From Paenibacillus sp. YN15 (GTDB lineage: Bacteria > Bacillota > Bacilli > Paenibacillales > NBRC-103111): 64,000 nucleotides of DNA. Below are positions 11,132 through 19,577 of the stretch, in pieces (position 1 is the first letter of the stretch; every line of letters begins with the position of its first letter). The position numbers and the translations under genes are program-made. Under the pieces are notes generated by a model. The model was given only the letters and a program-made list of their open reading frames with translations. It searched no databases and was not told where the DNA came from. The DNA lies in assembly GCF_003285005.1 (NCBI RefSeq), contig NZ_QMFA01000014.1:1-64000 (forward strand), read 5' to 3'.

Positions 11132-12033
11132 GCTTTCACAAAACCTCCCTCGGGGCTCATCATCCCTGTCCGGGGATGGGCCCGGTTATAAACATCCTTC
11201 ATTCTGGCCGGGTTGGATTTCACATACATAATGGTGGAGGAAAGGTCGGCATGGCCCAGCATCTCCTGCAAGGCCTTCAAATCCGCCCCGTTTTCCAACA
11301 GGTGCACCGCAAAGGAGTGGCGCAGGGTATGGGGGGTGATTTCTCCTATTATCCCCGAATCCGCCGCATGTTTTTTGATGATCTTCCAGAAGCCCTGGCG
11401 GGAGAGCCTGCCGCCCAGATGATTGGCAAACAGAGCGGCGCCCTGACCGCCGGGGGTTGCTTCCAGATGCCGCCGCAGCCACAGGGCCGCTTGGGGATGG
11501 ATGGGAATCATCCGCTCCTTCTCACCTTTGCCGGGGCAGCGGATGAAGCCCATATCCAGATAAACATGCTCCCGGTCCAGGGAAACCAGCTCGGTAACCC
11601 GGATTCCCGTGGCATACAGAAGCTCCAGCATAGCCTTATCCCGCAGCCCGTGGGGAGTATCCGCGCGCGGGGCTTCCAGCAGCCTGCCCACTTCCTCAAC
11701 GGTGAGCACGGAGGGCATTTTCCGCTCCAGCCTGGGGGCTTCCAGTCCGGCAGCGGGGTCATGCTCCAGCACATGCTCTGCGACAAGATATTGGTAAAAG
11801 GAGCGGATGGACACCAGACAGCGGTTGATGGTTGCCGATGCCCGTCCCAATTTTTTGAGATGGAGAAAATAGCCCTGTATATGGACGCGCGAGGAATCCT
11901 CCAGCCGGATGGATTTCTCCGTCAGGTACCCCAGGTATTGAGCCAGGTCCCGCCGGTAGGACTGAAGCGTATTGAAGGCCAGGCCCCGCTCTTCCCCCAG
12001 CAGCTCCAGATAGCGTTGCAAGTGGAGATTCAT
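11128..12033 (-). CDS. xerD: site-specific tyrosine recombinase XerD
   Basis: This 301-residue integrase-family protein resolves chromosome dimers at dif together with XerC. The N-terminal SAM-like domain ([24 protein letters not shown]) is followed by a catalytic domain with the Arg in [11 protein letters not shown], the [15 protein letters not shown] box and [13 protein letters not shown] carrying the nucleophilic Tyr. The start at 12033 was chosen because AAGGAGC precedes it; an ATG 21 nt upstream lacks a ribosome-binding site. No dif site was identified nearby. Confidence 0.93.
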   Translation of the reverse strand: MNLHLQRYLELLGEERGLAFNTLQSYRRDLAQYLGYLTEKSIRLEDSSRVHIQGYFLHLKKLGRASATINRCLVSIRSFYQYLVAEHVLEHDPAAGLEAPRLERKMPSVLTVEEVGRLLEAPRADTPHGLRDKAMLELLYATGIRVTELVSLDREHVYLDMGFIRCPGKGEKERMIPIHPQAALWLRRHLEATPGGQGAALFANHLGGRLSRQGFWKIIKKHAADSGIIGEITPHTLRHSFAVHLLENGADLKALQEMLGHADLSSTIMYVKSNPARMKDVYNRAHPRTGMMSPEGGFVKA

Positions 12034-12116
12034 TGCCTCTCTGCTCCTTATCATACGTTCTTTCGTATTACAAGTTCAACAAAGAGGCTGTTTTTTCCTG
12101 CTCCCCTATCGCGGAT

Positions 12117-12350
12117 TCATTCTCCCAACCAATAATACAGCCTTAGACGGTCGGCCATATTGTCCGTTTCCAAGGTGCCGGACTCGTGGCGGAAAACCTT
12201 GACTGCGCTGCCCTCCGGCGTCCGGTGGGGGTGGGCGGGCTGCAGCCATTGCCCCACAACCGCCATCATATGATACAGCAAAATCACCAAAACAAAAAAC
12301 AATGCGATAAATTTCATACGCTCGATCCATTTGCGCATATGTACGATCAT
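12117..12350 (-). CDS. yqzK: YqzK/DUF4227 family small membrane protein
   Basis: This 77-residue protein has one N-terminal membrane helix (IALFFVLVILLYHMMAVVG) followed by a polar region with PEGSAVKVFR and a C-terminal NMADRLRLYYWLGE. The length, the ending and the place between fur and xerD match YqzK of B. subtilis, whose function I do not know. The start is ATG 12350, or GTG 12353, behind AAGAGGTGAG. It is transcribed towards xerD with a gap of about 80 nt. Confidence 0.8.
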   Translation of the reverse strand: MIVHMRKWIERMKFIALFFVLVILLYHMMAVVGQWLQPAHPHRTPEGSAVKVFRHESGTLETDNMADRLRLYYWLGE

Positions 12351-12565
12351 CACGGCTCACCTCTTACCGTTAACGTATGATAGAGAGGCAATGACTATGC
12401 CTTGTCCCCCGGCTGTCTGGCCGCATGCTTATTATTCCCTTCTGTGCCGGAAAAACACAGTCCAAATCTCTGAACGGGATAATGTTACTTTGGCAATGTT
12501 ATATTTGCCCATGCCAAACGCCCCCTTCCTCCATACAATGCATCAGGAACCCAAGGGAGATGGTT

Positions 12566-13741
12566 ATGGATATGAGCAGTATGCGGGAGATTCTGGCCGG
12601 AATCATGCAAGCGCCCGGCAGGAGCAGCATTAAGAGCAGGAAAAAAAGCGCCGGGCAGGTTCGCAAAATGGTAGTGCTGAAAAACAGCCACTGCTATCAT
12701 CATTGCCTTGCCCAGCTTCAGGCGCTGGGCATCAAGCCGGTGAAAAAGGTGGCCGGAGCCCATGCGGTGGTATGCCGCTTTCCGGCCAAGGCGAGTTTAA
12801 AGGCATTATCGGCGCACAGCATGGTCAAACGGGTGGAGCATGACGCCAAGGTAAGGCTGCACCGCAGGAAGCCTGCGCGCAGCGTGCGGATTTCCGCACC
12901 CTGCGCCTCCGTCAATGCCCCCCAGGTGATTCCCTGGGGCGTAAAGCGGGTGGGCGCTCCCGGCGTTTGGCGTTCGCACCAGGGGAGCGGGGTGAAGATC
13001 GGCATCATCGACACCGGGATCAGTCCCCACCCCGATCTGCGCATCCGGGGAAGGTTCAATGCCATTGCCGGAGCGCCCGACACGGATGAAAACGGGCATG
13101 GCACCCATGTGTCCGGGACCGCAAGCGCCCTGAACAACAGCTTCGGTGTAGTCGGCGTGGCCCCCAAGGCCCGCTTGTATTCGGTCAAAGCCTTTGACGC
13201 CAGCGGAAGCGCATATGTGTCGGACATTGTGGAGGCGCTGGAATGGTGCATCAGCCATGGCATGCAGGTCATCAATATGAGCTTCGGCATCAGCGGCGGA
13301 AGCGATACGGTGAAGGAGCAAATTGAACGCGCATACCGCAAGGGCATTGTAATGATCGCCTCCGCCGGCAATGACGGTCCCAATACCGAGCAAATCGATT
13401 TTCCCGCCCGGCTGCCCCAGGTTATTGCAGTAGCGGCAAGCAACAGCAGCAACAAGGTGGCCAGCTTCAGCAACAGGGGCAAGGGCATCGCCGTCACCGC
13501 TCCCGGCGTGGATATTTGCTCCACCCTGCCCAACAGAAGCTACGGCCTGATGAGCGGCACCTCCATGGCCGCCCCTCACGTAACCGGAGCCGCCGCGCTG
13601 CTTCTATCGAAGAACCGCAGGCTCAGTCCGGCACGCATCCGCCAGGTGCTGCGGGCCACCGCCAAGCGGCTGAGCGGATATTCCTCCCTGGCTCAGGGAG
13701 CAGGACTCGTCCAGGTCGACAAGGCCATCCGCCAGGTGTAA
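12566..13741 (+). CDS. S8 family (subtilisin-like) serine protease
   Basis: This 391-residue protease has the full catalytic triad: Asp149 (IGIIDTGISPHPDL), His178 (NGHGTHVSGT) and Ser333 (GTSMAAPHV), with the oxyanion Asn in SAGNDG near 269. Residues 30-95 look like an I9-type propeptide/inhibitor domain. The N-terminus (MDMSSMREILAGIMQAP..KSRKK) has no convincing signal peptide, so it may act inside the cell or leave by another route. A start further upstream at 12425 would not add a clear signal sequence. ATG 12566 sits 6 nt after GGGAG. It is divergent from yqzK, and a two-copy hairpin repeat begins right after its stop. Confidence 0.88.
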   Translation: MDMSSMREILAGIMQAPGRSSIKSRKKSAGQVRKMVVLKNSHCYHHCLAQLQALGIKPVKKVAGAHAVVCRFPAKASLKALSAHSMVKRVEHDAKVRLHRRKPARSVRISAPCASVNAPQVIPWGVKRVGAPGVWRSHQGSGVKIGIIDTGISPHPDLRIRGRFNAIAGAPDTDENGHGTHVSGTASALNNSFGVVGVAPKARLYSVKAFDASGSAYVSDIVEALEWCISHGMQVINMSFGISGGSDTVKEQIERAYRKGIVMIASAGNDGPNTEQIDFPARLPQVIAVAASNSSNKVASFSNRGKGIAVTAPGVDICSTLPNRSYGLMSGTSMAAPHVTGAAALLLSKNRRLSPARIRQVLRATAKRLSGYSSLAQGAGLVQVDKAIRQV

Positions 13742-13812
13742 TAATCCCCCAAAAGTGACGAGATGCTCCGAAGCGGAATCCGACTACTTTTGGGGGAGCC
13801 CCCGAATGAAGA
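13742..13812 (+). repeat. two-copy hairpin element, copy A
   Basis: Directly after the protease stop, TAATCCCCCAAAAGTGA, a variable middle, and CTTTTGGGGGAGCCCCCGAA form an 11-bp stem (CCCCCAAAAGT / ACTTTTGGGGG). The GGGGG arm can instead pair with the CCCCC that follows after AG. Copy B, in the same orientation relative to its upstream gene, lies at 28080-28147 behind bkdAB. The conserved flanks are 19 nt and about 23 nt. Confidence 0.75.
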
Positions 13813-13829
13813 TGTGTATTTATGCAGAA

Positions 13830-13870
13830 AAAAACCCTTTGCCGGGAAGCGCTCCCGCTGAAGGGTTTTT
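13830..13870. terminator. bidirectional terminator between S8 protease gene and fur
   Basis: The stem AAAAACCCTT / AAGGGTTTTT (10 bp) encloses a second hairpin CGGGA-AGCGC-TCCCG. A- and T-runs flank it on both sides, which suits the convergent protease and fur genes. Confidence 0.85.
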
Positions 13871-13877
13871 GTGATCG

Positions 13878-14339
13878 CTATTTATTTCCCTTGGCCTTGG
13901 CCTTCTCCCGGCATCTGTGGCAGATGCCCTGAAAATCCAGCCTATGGTCCACCACCGTGAACTGGAATTCCCGGTCCAGCCGCTCCTCCAGAGGGGCCAG
14001 CCAGTCCTCCAGAATCTCATCCACCGACCCGCATTGCACACAGATCAGATGGTGATGATGATGATGCGTGCTGTCGTTGCGCAAATCATAGCGGGCTACG
14101 CCGTCTCCAAAATTCATTTTCTCCAGAACATGCAGCTCCGACAACAGCTCCAGGGTACGGTACACTGTCGCCAGGCCAATCTCGGGAAATTTATCCTTAA
14201 CCAGCATGAACACTTCTTCGGCGCTCAGATGGTCTTCTTCGTTCTCCAGCAGGACTCGCACCGTCGCTTCACGTTGGGGTGTCAGCTTGAAAGCCTGCGC
14301 CTGCAGCTGTTGTTTGATTTTTTCAATGCGCGCTTCCAT
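13878..14339 (-). CDS. fur: ferric uptake regulator
   Basis: This 153-residue Fur-family repressor has the winged helix KLTPQREATVRVLLENEEDHLSAEEVF and GLATVYRTLELL for DNA recognition. A metal-binding hinge of six consecutive histidines (His92-97) follows, then two Cys-x2-Cys pairs (Cys100/103 and Cys140/143) that should hold structural zinc. Its location by yqzK and spoIIM matches B. subtilis Fur rather than PerR or Zur. The ATG at 14339 follows AGGGAGGGCAACG. A sigma-A-like promoter lies at 14430-14459. A candidate target box in the window is in front of pdhA. Confidence 0.92.
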   Translation of the reverse strand: MEARIEKIKQQLQAQAFKLTPQREATVRVLLENEEDHLSAEEVFMLVKDKFPEIGLATVYRTLELLSELHVLEKMNFGDGVARYDLRNDSTHHHHHHLICVQCGSVDEILEDWLAPLEERLDREFQFTVVDHRLDFQGICHRCREKAKAKGNK

Positions 14340-14429
14340 CGTTGCCCTCCCTAGGGTTTTCCGGAGGAAAACCGGCGTCGTAAGCATCATGAAGCCAATT
14401 CAAGCCCCATCCACCGACACTCTTCCTTC

Positions 14430-14459
14430 ATTATAGGGTGACACGGGAAATAAAGTCAA
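14430..14459 (-). promoter_or_regulatory. sigma-A promoter of fur
   Basis: The minus strand shows TTGACT (14454-14459), an 18-nt spacer and TATAAT (14430-14435), about 90 nt before the fur start. It begins just after the spoIIM stop, so fur can be transcribed independently. Confidence 0.7.
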
Positions 14460-14464
14460 CTTAT

Positions 14465-15115
14465 TCATAGAATCGAGAATACGGACAAGAGCCGCGGCGC
14501 CACTTGCTTCATCAACTCCGGGGACAGATACCCCTCATACAGGGCTGCTCCCGCCAGCGCAACCACCATCAAAAGCGCAGTGGCCGTATACCGCCAGAAG
14601 GCGCCTGCCAAGGAACCCTCCCGCTCCACCACTCTGGCTTTCACCAGATGAATGGCAAACAGGGTTGCGCCGACACTGACGATGATGAACGCGGGAATGA
14701 TCACCAGATTCTGGGGAAGGACGGACACAAAAGCAAACAGCACACCGTCCCAGGAATACACGCTGACCATATACCCGACCGTAAAGCCCACCAGCACCCC
14801 TTTAAGAAAATCCAGAGCAAACACAAGCGGGAGCCCGATCACGGACAGCCCCAATACCCAGATCAAGCCCAGCCACTTCAGATGCAGGATGACGGATTGC
14901 TGGAAGGAAGCTGTGGAATCAAACCCGCCGCCCTGATCTATCGTCGCCGCAAAGGCGGACAAGTGCCGGGCCATTTCCTCTCTCTGCTCCAGGGTCAGGG
15001 CCCCTACCAGCACTGCGCCGAAGACAATGCCCGTGGCGAAAAGGACGAAAATAAACAGGAAAAAGGGAAAGTGCTCCTTCATATAACTCCGCAACGGATG
15101 CCCGGATGAATTCAT
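14465..15115 (-). CDS. spoIIM: stage II sporulation protein M
   Basis: This 216-residue integral membrane protein has about five hydrophobic segments (FFLFIFVLFATGIVFGAVLVGA near residue 20, then around 85, 105, 130-150 and 180-200). SpoIIM with SpoIID and SpoIIP drives septal peptidoglycan remodelling and engulfment of the forespore. Gene order beside fur equals that of B. subtilis. The start at 15115 has AAGGAGG upstream; the extra ten residues available upstream are not needed. Expression by sigma-E is known in Bacillus, but I could not identify its promoter here. Confidence 0.92.
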   Translation of the reverse strand: MNSSGHPLRSYMKEHFPFFLFIFVLFATGIVFGAVLVGALTLEQREEMARHLSAFAATIDQGGGFDSTASFQQSVILHLKWLGLIWVLGLSVIGLPLVFALDFLKGVLVGFTVGYMVSVYSWDGVLFAFVSVLPQNLVIIPAFIIVSVGATLFAIHLVKARVVEREGSLAGAFWRYTATALLMVVALAGAALYEGYLSPELMKQVAPRLLSVFSIL

Positions 15116-15185
15116 GGTTTCATAGCCTCCTTGTCCAAGCCGCATAGTACAGAATATGAGGCTTGACCAAAAACTATGATGCCAA

Positions 15186-15698
15186 CTAAAGAGATAAGTT
15201 CATCAGGAGGGCGTCATAATAGCCGCCGGCGATTTTGAAGAAGCGCTCATACGTTCCGCAGGCTTTGAAGCCAAGGCTTTCATATAGACGGATAGCACGC
15301 CGGTTGTCCGATCTCACCTTCAGGTCGATAGCCTCAATGGCATTCTCTCTGCCGAACCGGATCAGAGCCTCCATCATGCTGCGCCCGATGCCCTGCCCCC
15401 AGCAATCCCGGGAGACCACCAATGATATTTCCGCCCGGTGGGCAATCCGCTCCCGGTTCGATCCCGCCAGGGAACCTATGGCGACGATTTCGCCGTTCCG
15501 TTTGGCGGTGAGGGTAACGGAATGAGGGAGACTGCCTTGGCTTCTGATCCACTCCCGCTCCTGCTCAACAGTCAACCGCATCTCATCCGCCCCGAACAGC
15601 AGGTTGTCGCTCTCCCCGCCCACCCGGTTGAGAAACCTTAAGATATCCTCCGCATCCTCCGGGTCAGCCCTTGCGATCGTCCACTCTGACTCTGCCAT
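15186..15698 (-). CDS. GNAT family N-acetyltransferase
   Basis: The 170-residue protein has the GNAT fold: an N-terminal TIARADPEDAEDILRFLNRV, the acetyl-CoA loop DCWGQGIGRSMM (Q/RxxGxG/A type), and DLKVRSDNRRAIRLYESLGFKACG typical of RimI/YjaB-like acetyltransferases. The acceptor substrate is unknown. The start at 15698 overlaps the end of endoQ by 35 nt and has GGAGGGA upstream. It lies between endoQ and spoIIM in the same direction. Confidence 0.85.
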   Translation of the reverse strand: MAESEWTIARADPEDAEDILRFLNRVGGESDNLLFGADEMRLTVEQEREWIRSQGSLPHSVTLTAKRNGEIVAIGSLAGSNRERIAHRAEISLVVSRDCWGQGIGRSMMEALIRFGRENAIEAIDLKVRSDNRRAIRLYESLGFKACGTYERFFKIAGGYYDALLMNLSL

Positions 15699-16866
15699 AT
15701 GTCCCTCCGCCTCCTGCATCCACTTGAAGGGCGCCGCCGCGGGCCGCGCCGATCATACCGGCAATGCTCGCTCCCGCGGTTTCCGCAATTTCCTCCAATG
15801 GCGCTCTGTGCAAAATGTTCATTTCCGTCCCGAACCGGGCCAGCAGCTTGTCCAGCAGCTTGGGCCCCAGTCCGGGCAAAAACTCCAGCGGCACCTGATA
15901 ATGATAAGACGGCCGATGGGCTCCCACTATAGGGGCCTGGCGGTCTGCAATATCCTTAATCCGGTCCATAACACCGCGGACAATCTTGGTGCTGCCGCAA
16001 TAGAAGCAGCGCTCTGTGGACAGCTCCGCCTCATCCACAATGGAGCCGCATGCGGCGCAGTAGGTGCGGTGGTATTTGCCCAGCCTGGGATTCAGGCCAT
16101 AATTGCCAGTCACACCGCGGCCGTCCCGATTCCGCAGGGCAAGCACAAATTCCTTGTAGGTAGGCTCGGCCATCCGAATCCGGTTGTACTCCCGGCCAAT
16201 CTTGGAGAGGGAATGGGCGTCCGAATCCGTCAGAAAGGTCAATCCGTCCAGCTCGGGAAGGTAAGAAGCCATTTCCGTGTCGGCGCTAAGCCCCAGCTCC
16301 ACAGCCAGGAGCCGTTCTACATCCAGAAGCTCGGACATCCGCTCCGCCGCGCTGCCGTAGACACTCTTATATGGGGTAAAAATATGGGCGGGAATCAGAA
16401 TGCCTCCCCTTGACTCCGCCTCCTGCTGCAGCTTCCGGGTGCTGACATAGATGCGCTGGGAGCTGAGCTGGACATTCTTCATCACTCCGGACAGCCAAAC
16501 CGTGAAGGCCTTCATGGACCGCAGGTCAGGCAGGAACACCAGGAAGTGTGCCGGTCCCCGGCCAGGCTCCTTTACCTCCAGCTCCGAACCCAGCAGGATG
16601 GTGGTGTTGTGGTAGCGGATGCCTCCGCCCTCCAACTCCTCCATTTCCCCCTTCTCCAGATAGCTGTCGATTTCCGCTTGTACGCCGGGGGAATGGCAAT
16701 CGATAATGCCCACCACATCAATGCCTTTCCGCTGGGAGGCCTCGCGGGCGATGTTGTGGAAGGTCAGATTGGCTGCGCCGCTGATCTTGACGGGCAGCCC
16801 CGACTCGGTGCGCCCGATGTGGATGTGCATGTCCGCGTAAAACTCCTGCAGCTCCTTCATCTCCAT
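15664..16866 (-). CDS. endonuclease Q-type PHP-domain DNA repair nuclease
   Basis: The 400-residue protein starts with a PHP metal-binding motif (YADMHIHIGRT), then IDCHSPG, PAHIFTPY and LTDSDAHSLSKIG, all PHP active-site signatures. A zinc-finger-like CAACG..CFYCGS lies near residue 280-305, and a helix-hairpin-helix follows (FLPGLGPKLLDKLLARFG). This order is that of EndoQ, which nicks 5' of deaminated bases such as dU and hypoxanthine in archaea and some Bacillus. It is found in the nudF-to-fur cluster where B. subtilis has yqxK. The Gly-rich C-terminus (GGALQVDAGGGG) is probably disordered. Confidence 0.8.
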   Translation of the reverse strand: MEMKELQEFYADMHIHIGRTESGLPVKISGAANLTFHNIAREASQRKGIDVVGIIDCHSPGVQAEIDSYLEKGEMEELEGGGIRYHNTTILLGSELEVKEPGRGPAHFLVFLPDLRSMKAFTVWLSGVMKNVQLSSQRIYVSTRKLQQEAESRGGILIPAHIFTPYKSVYGSAAERMSELLDVERLLAVELGLSADTEMASYLPELDGLTFLTDSDAHSLSKIGREYNRIRMAEPTYKEFVLALRNRDGRGVTGNYGLNPRLGKYHRTYCAACGSIVDEAELSTERCFYCGSTKIVRGVMDRIKDIADRQAPIVGAHRPSYHYQVPLEFLPGLGPKLLDKLLARFGTEMNILHRAPLEEIAETAGASIAGMIGAARGGALQVDAGGGGTYGRVRVDDRKG

Positions 16867-16867
16867 C

Positions 16868-17428
16868 TTATATCTTCCCTGTCAGCCGGTAGAGCTTCCA
16901 GGCGTATACCGCCATGATGGTTTTCGCATCCCCGATGCGCCCTTCCGCGATATACCGCTCCGCTTCCTCCAGAGTAATGGCATTGCAGTCAAGGAACTCA
17001 TCCTCGTCCAGATGGGCTTCACCTCTGGTCAGCTTTTCCGCAACAAAAAGATGGATAATCTCGTTTGCAAATCCCGGAGAGGTGTAAAAAGAATGTATAA
17101 GGCGAATCTCTCCGGCAGCATAACCCGTTTCCTCCTCCAGCTCGCGGATTGCCGCCGCCAGAGGCTCCTCGCCGTGATCCAGCTTGCCTGCCGGGATTTC
17201 CACCAGGTTCTTCTCGAAGGGCTTGCGGTATTGCTCCACCACCAGCATTTTATCCTCCACCAGAGCAATGACCGCCACGGCTCCCGGATGCTTGACAATT
17301 TCCCGGGTGGCCGTTTCGCCGTTGGGCAGCCGGACCGTATCGACTTGCAGAGAGATGATCCGCCCGTTAAAAATGGGTTCCGTACTAAGGGTGACTTCCT
17401 CAAATTTGCTGGATGTTTGTTCGTTCAT
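16868..17428 (-). CDS. nudF: ADP-ribose pyrophosphatase (Nudix)
   Basis: The 186-residue Nudix hydrolase splits ADP-ribose to AMP and ribose-5-phosphate. The Nudix box GKLDHGEEPLAAAIRELEEETGY is intact (G-x5-E-x7-RELxEExGY, residues about 85-107), and the N-terminal PIFNGRIISLQVDTVRLPNG is the usual ADPRase swapped domain. The start at 17428 follows AAAGGAGAAAGAG. It ends 1 nt before endoQ starts, so the two are likely cotranscribed. Confidence 0.9.
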   Translation of the reverse strand: MNEQTSSKFEEVTLSTEPIFNGRIISLQVDTVRLPNGETATREIVKHPGAVAVIALVEDKMLVVEQYRKPFEKNLVEIPAGKLDHGEEPLAAAIRELEEETGYAAGEIRLIHSFYTSPGFANEIIHLFVAEKLTRGEAHLDEDEFLDCNAITLEEAERYIAEGRIGDAKTIMAVYAWKLYRLTGKI

Positions 17429-17573
17429 GGTCTCTTTCTCCTTTTCTGTAAAAGACATGACTTTGACGCGCCGGTCATATGAATAGCATTATACCATGCT
17501 TGCCGGGAAATCACCTCGGGGTATTGCGCAATCGGCGTATGGTCGACTATGAAAAGAAAAGAGGGTGCCTCCC

Positions 17574-17789
17574 ATGAAAACCCGCTGCAGCAACGCAAGT
17601 CTCCTGATGACCGGAAAAGCCCATGAAGTGCGCCGGATGCTGCGGCTGCTTCTGGACGAATCTCCCAATCCCCATATGCCGCTTGTGGAGCAGTTGAACT
17701 GGCGCGCAGGCTTGCACCCGAAGGCTTCCCTTGTAAGGCATGCCACCTTCCGCGCCTACCCGGCTCCATCCAAGGAACAAATCCTTTAA
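17574..17789 (+). CDS. MciZ-like small protein (possible FtsZ inhibitor)
   Basis: A 71-residue protein, divergent from nudF, begins MKTRCSNASLLMTGKAHEVRRMLRLLL. The segment LMTGKAHEVRRML resembles the core of B. subtilis MciZ (LVGKAWEIRAKL), the 40-residue mother-cell inhibitor of FtsZ. The C-terminal half (about 35 residues) has no counterpart in B. subtilis MciZ. The ATG at 17574 has AAGAGGG about 8 nt upstream. It could also be an unrelated small ORF. Confidence 0.5.
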   Translation: MKTRCSNASLLMTGKAHEVRRMLRLLLDESPNPHMPLVEQLNWRAGLHPKASLVRHATFRAYPAPSKEQIL

Positions 17790-17914
17790 GACCGGAAGCG
17801 GTATCCGGAAAATAGCTTGCCCGCATTGTACAAGATTTCAGCCAAATGGTATACTGTTCCAGACAGGCGCACAGGTGTTTGCCTGCCGCTTATTTTCCAA
17901 GAAGGAGCAGTGCC

Positions 17915-19006
17915 ATGGAGCCGTTAAAACATATGTACACGCGGGAGCTGCTGGAGGACTTCGCCCTCAAGGTGTCCGGAGTTTATCCTTCCTTTGACCG
18001 GCCCGGGTTTCTCGCGGCAGTCTTCGATAACGGATGGGAGGCCCGGGAGCTGAAGGACCGCTACCGCCATATCGCCCAGGTGCTGGGCGGATTCCTGCCG
18101 GCGGATTATGACCAGGCGATCCGGATTCTGGAGACGCTTACCGGTGAATGCACCGGCTTCCCCTATATCTTTTTTCCGGAGTTCGTCAGCCTATTCGGTT
18201 TGGAGCATTGGGACACCTCCCTCCGCGCCCTTTGCAGCTTCACTCCATCCAGCTCCTCTGAATTTGCCGTAAGGCCGTTTATTGAAGCGGACCAGGACCG
18301 GATGCTTGCGGCAATGCTGGCCTGGACCCAAGCTCCCAACGAGCATGTGCGGCGTCTGGCCAGCGAAGGCTGCCGTCCCCGTTTGCCCTGGGGCAAGCCC
18401 TTGCGGCGGCTGATCGCCGATCCGGAGCCGCTTTTTCCCATTCTGACGGCGCTCCTGCAGGATGAATCGGAATATGTGCGCCGGAGTGTGGCCAATAATC
18501 TCAACGATATTTCCAAGGACCACCCGGAGACGGTATTGAAGCTGGCCACCGCCCATCTGGGGTCAAGCCGGGAAACCGACCGGCTTCTGAAGCATGCCTG
18601 CCGCACGCTGCTAAAAAAAGGGAACCCCGAGGCGCTCCGCCTCTTTGGGTTTGGCGGCGGCGACATTCAGGCCCACGTGGAAATCGGCGAGCTGCGGGTA
18701 GAGCCGGAGACAATCCGGCTGGGAGAGGAGCTCCGCTTTTCGTTTCGGCTTGCCGCAAGCCAGCCAGTATCGGTACGGCTCCAATATGCCATTGACTATG
18801 TCAAGGCCAACGGCAAAACCGCCCCCAAGCGCTTCCACCTTCCCGAGCGGAAGGAATTTTGCGGCGATGAGGCGATATCCTGGGGCGTGACCGTCAAGGA
18901 TTTTACCACCCGCAAGCATTATCCCGGGTATCACCGGGTCTCCATTCTGGTGAACGGAGAGGAGCGCGCCTCCGCCGGGTTTATGCTGGAGACATCCGGC
19001 GATTAA
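17915..19006 (+). CDS. AlkC-like DNA alkylation repair protein
   Basis: The 363-residue protein has HEAT-like helical repeats (ALLQDESEYVRRSVANNLNDISKDHPETVLKLA around residues 185-220) of the AlkC/AlkD DNA glycosylase superfamily. These remove alkylated bases without flipping them. WTQAPNEHVRRLASEGCRPRLPWGKPL is the characteristic first repeat. The last 100 residues (ELRVEPETIRLGEELRFSF...GYHRVSILVNGEE) are beta-rich, as in AlkC proteins with an immunoglobulin-like C-terminal domain. The start at 17915 has AAGGAGCAGTG upstream. Confidence 0.82.
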   Translation: MEPLKHMYTRELLEDFALKVSGVYPSFDRPGFLAAVFDNGWEARELKDRYRHIAQVLGGFLPADYDQAIRILETLTGECTGFPYIFFPEFVSLFGLEHWDTSLRALCSFTPSSSSEFAVRPFIEADQDRMLAAMLAWTQAPNEHVRRLASEGCRPRLPWGKPLRRLIADPEPLFPILTALLQDESEYVRRSVANNLNDISKDHPETVLKLATAHLGSSRETDRLLKHACRTLLKKGNPEALRLFGFGGGDIQAHVEIGELRVEPETIRLGEELRFSFRLAASQPVSVRLQYAIDYVKANGKTAPKRFHLPERKEFCGDEAISWGVTVKDFTTRKHYPGYHRVSILVNGEERASAGFMLETSGD

Positions 19007-19110
19007 CAAGGGGCGGCACGCAGCCTGCAATTGCCCAGTTATTTAAATGAGAAAAACGCCTGCGGCGTCCTTTGGGGCTGGAGCTGCGCGTTTATCAAGA
19101 CGTTTGAGTT

Positions 19111-19290
19111 TGACGGACTGCGGTTCCGTTATTTCGCTAAAATCCGCCTTTTTTTCTCCTCCGCGGACTCACGATCCGTTAAATCTGAAAAAATGGGGGA
19201 TTCCAGGCTTCTGGAGCAAAATAGCGGAACGTCTGTCCGTGTAAATCTGAAAACGGATCACATTCGGAAAATAACGGATTCTCTGTCCGC
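19111..19290. repeat. CCGTTA/TAGCGG palindromic repeat cluster 1
   Basis: The stretch is packed with short related motifs: GGTTCCGTTATTTCGCTAA, GATCCGTTAAATCTGAAAA, AATAGCGGAACG, TAAATCTGAAAACGGATC and AATAACGGATTC, in both orientations. The same core (TA(A/G)CGGA / TCCG(T/C)TA) recurs in three other gaps of the window (39360-39550, 50638-50830, 63305-63380). Confidence 0.65.
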
Positions 19291-19519
19291 CCAACTGTGA
19301 CGAGGATAATGCGTCAGAAGGACAAAACCCTCCAGAATGTCCATTGAAAAGTGGACATCGCAGCTACAGAGGTCGCTCTGGGATACATGTCTATATAGCG
19401 TTCGTTTCCGTATAAGGAACAAAACCACAGCACAACCGCATTAGAAACGCATAGGGGCATGACTTTCTGTGACTTTGAGAAAAACTCTCCTTCCTCCGAA
19501 TACTTTTCTGATATGTTGC

Positions 19520-19560
19520 AAAAAAAGCCGGCTCTCCCCCTTGGGAAAGAACCGGCTTCT
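19520..19560 (-). terminator. intrinsic terminator of the GH94 phosphorylase gene
   Basis: In the minus direction AAGCCGG, TTCTTTCCCAAGGGGGAGAG and CCGGCTT form a GC-rich hairpin followed by TTTTTTT-like Ts (aaaaaa at 19521-19526 on the plus strand). It lies 18 nt after the stop codon. Confidence 0.88.
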
Positions 19561-19577
19561 TATATTTCAGTCAAGCG

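Larger units (their letters stand above)
19007..19577. other. noncoding gap between alkC-like gene and the GH94 gene
   Basis: These 570 nt hold no supported gene. They contain the palindromic repeat cluster at 19111-19290, a short GTCCA/TGGAC hairpin near 19339-19356, and the terminator of the GH94 gene at 19520-19560. Short reading frames here lack ribosome-binding sites and recognisable sequence. Confidence 0.75.

Noticed and set aside
12106-12360. 84-residue alternative frame overlapping yqzK
   Set aside because: The overlapping 77-residue frame has the membrane helix and YqzK ending; the other frame is Pro/Gly/Arg-rich noise.
12560-12562. ATG 12560 as the S8 protease start
   Set aside because: It overlaps the GGGAGA ribosome-binding site; ATG 12566 has the proper spacing.
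19111-19290. CRISPR array
   Set aside because: The motifs are short, occur in both orientations and have irregular spacing; no cas genes are present.
19031-19300. 89-residue plus-strand reading frame after the alkC-like gene
   Set aside because: It is composed of the palindromic repeat cluster, with no ribosome-binding site.
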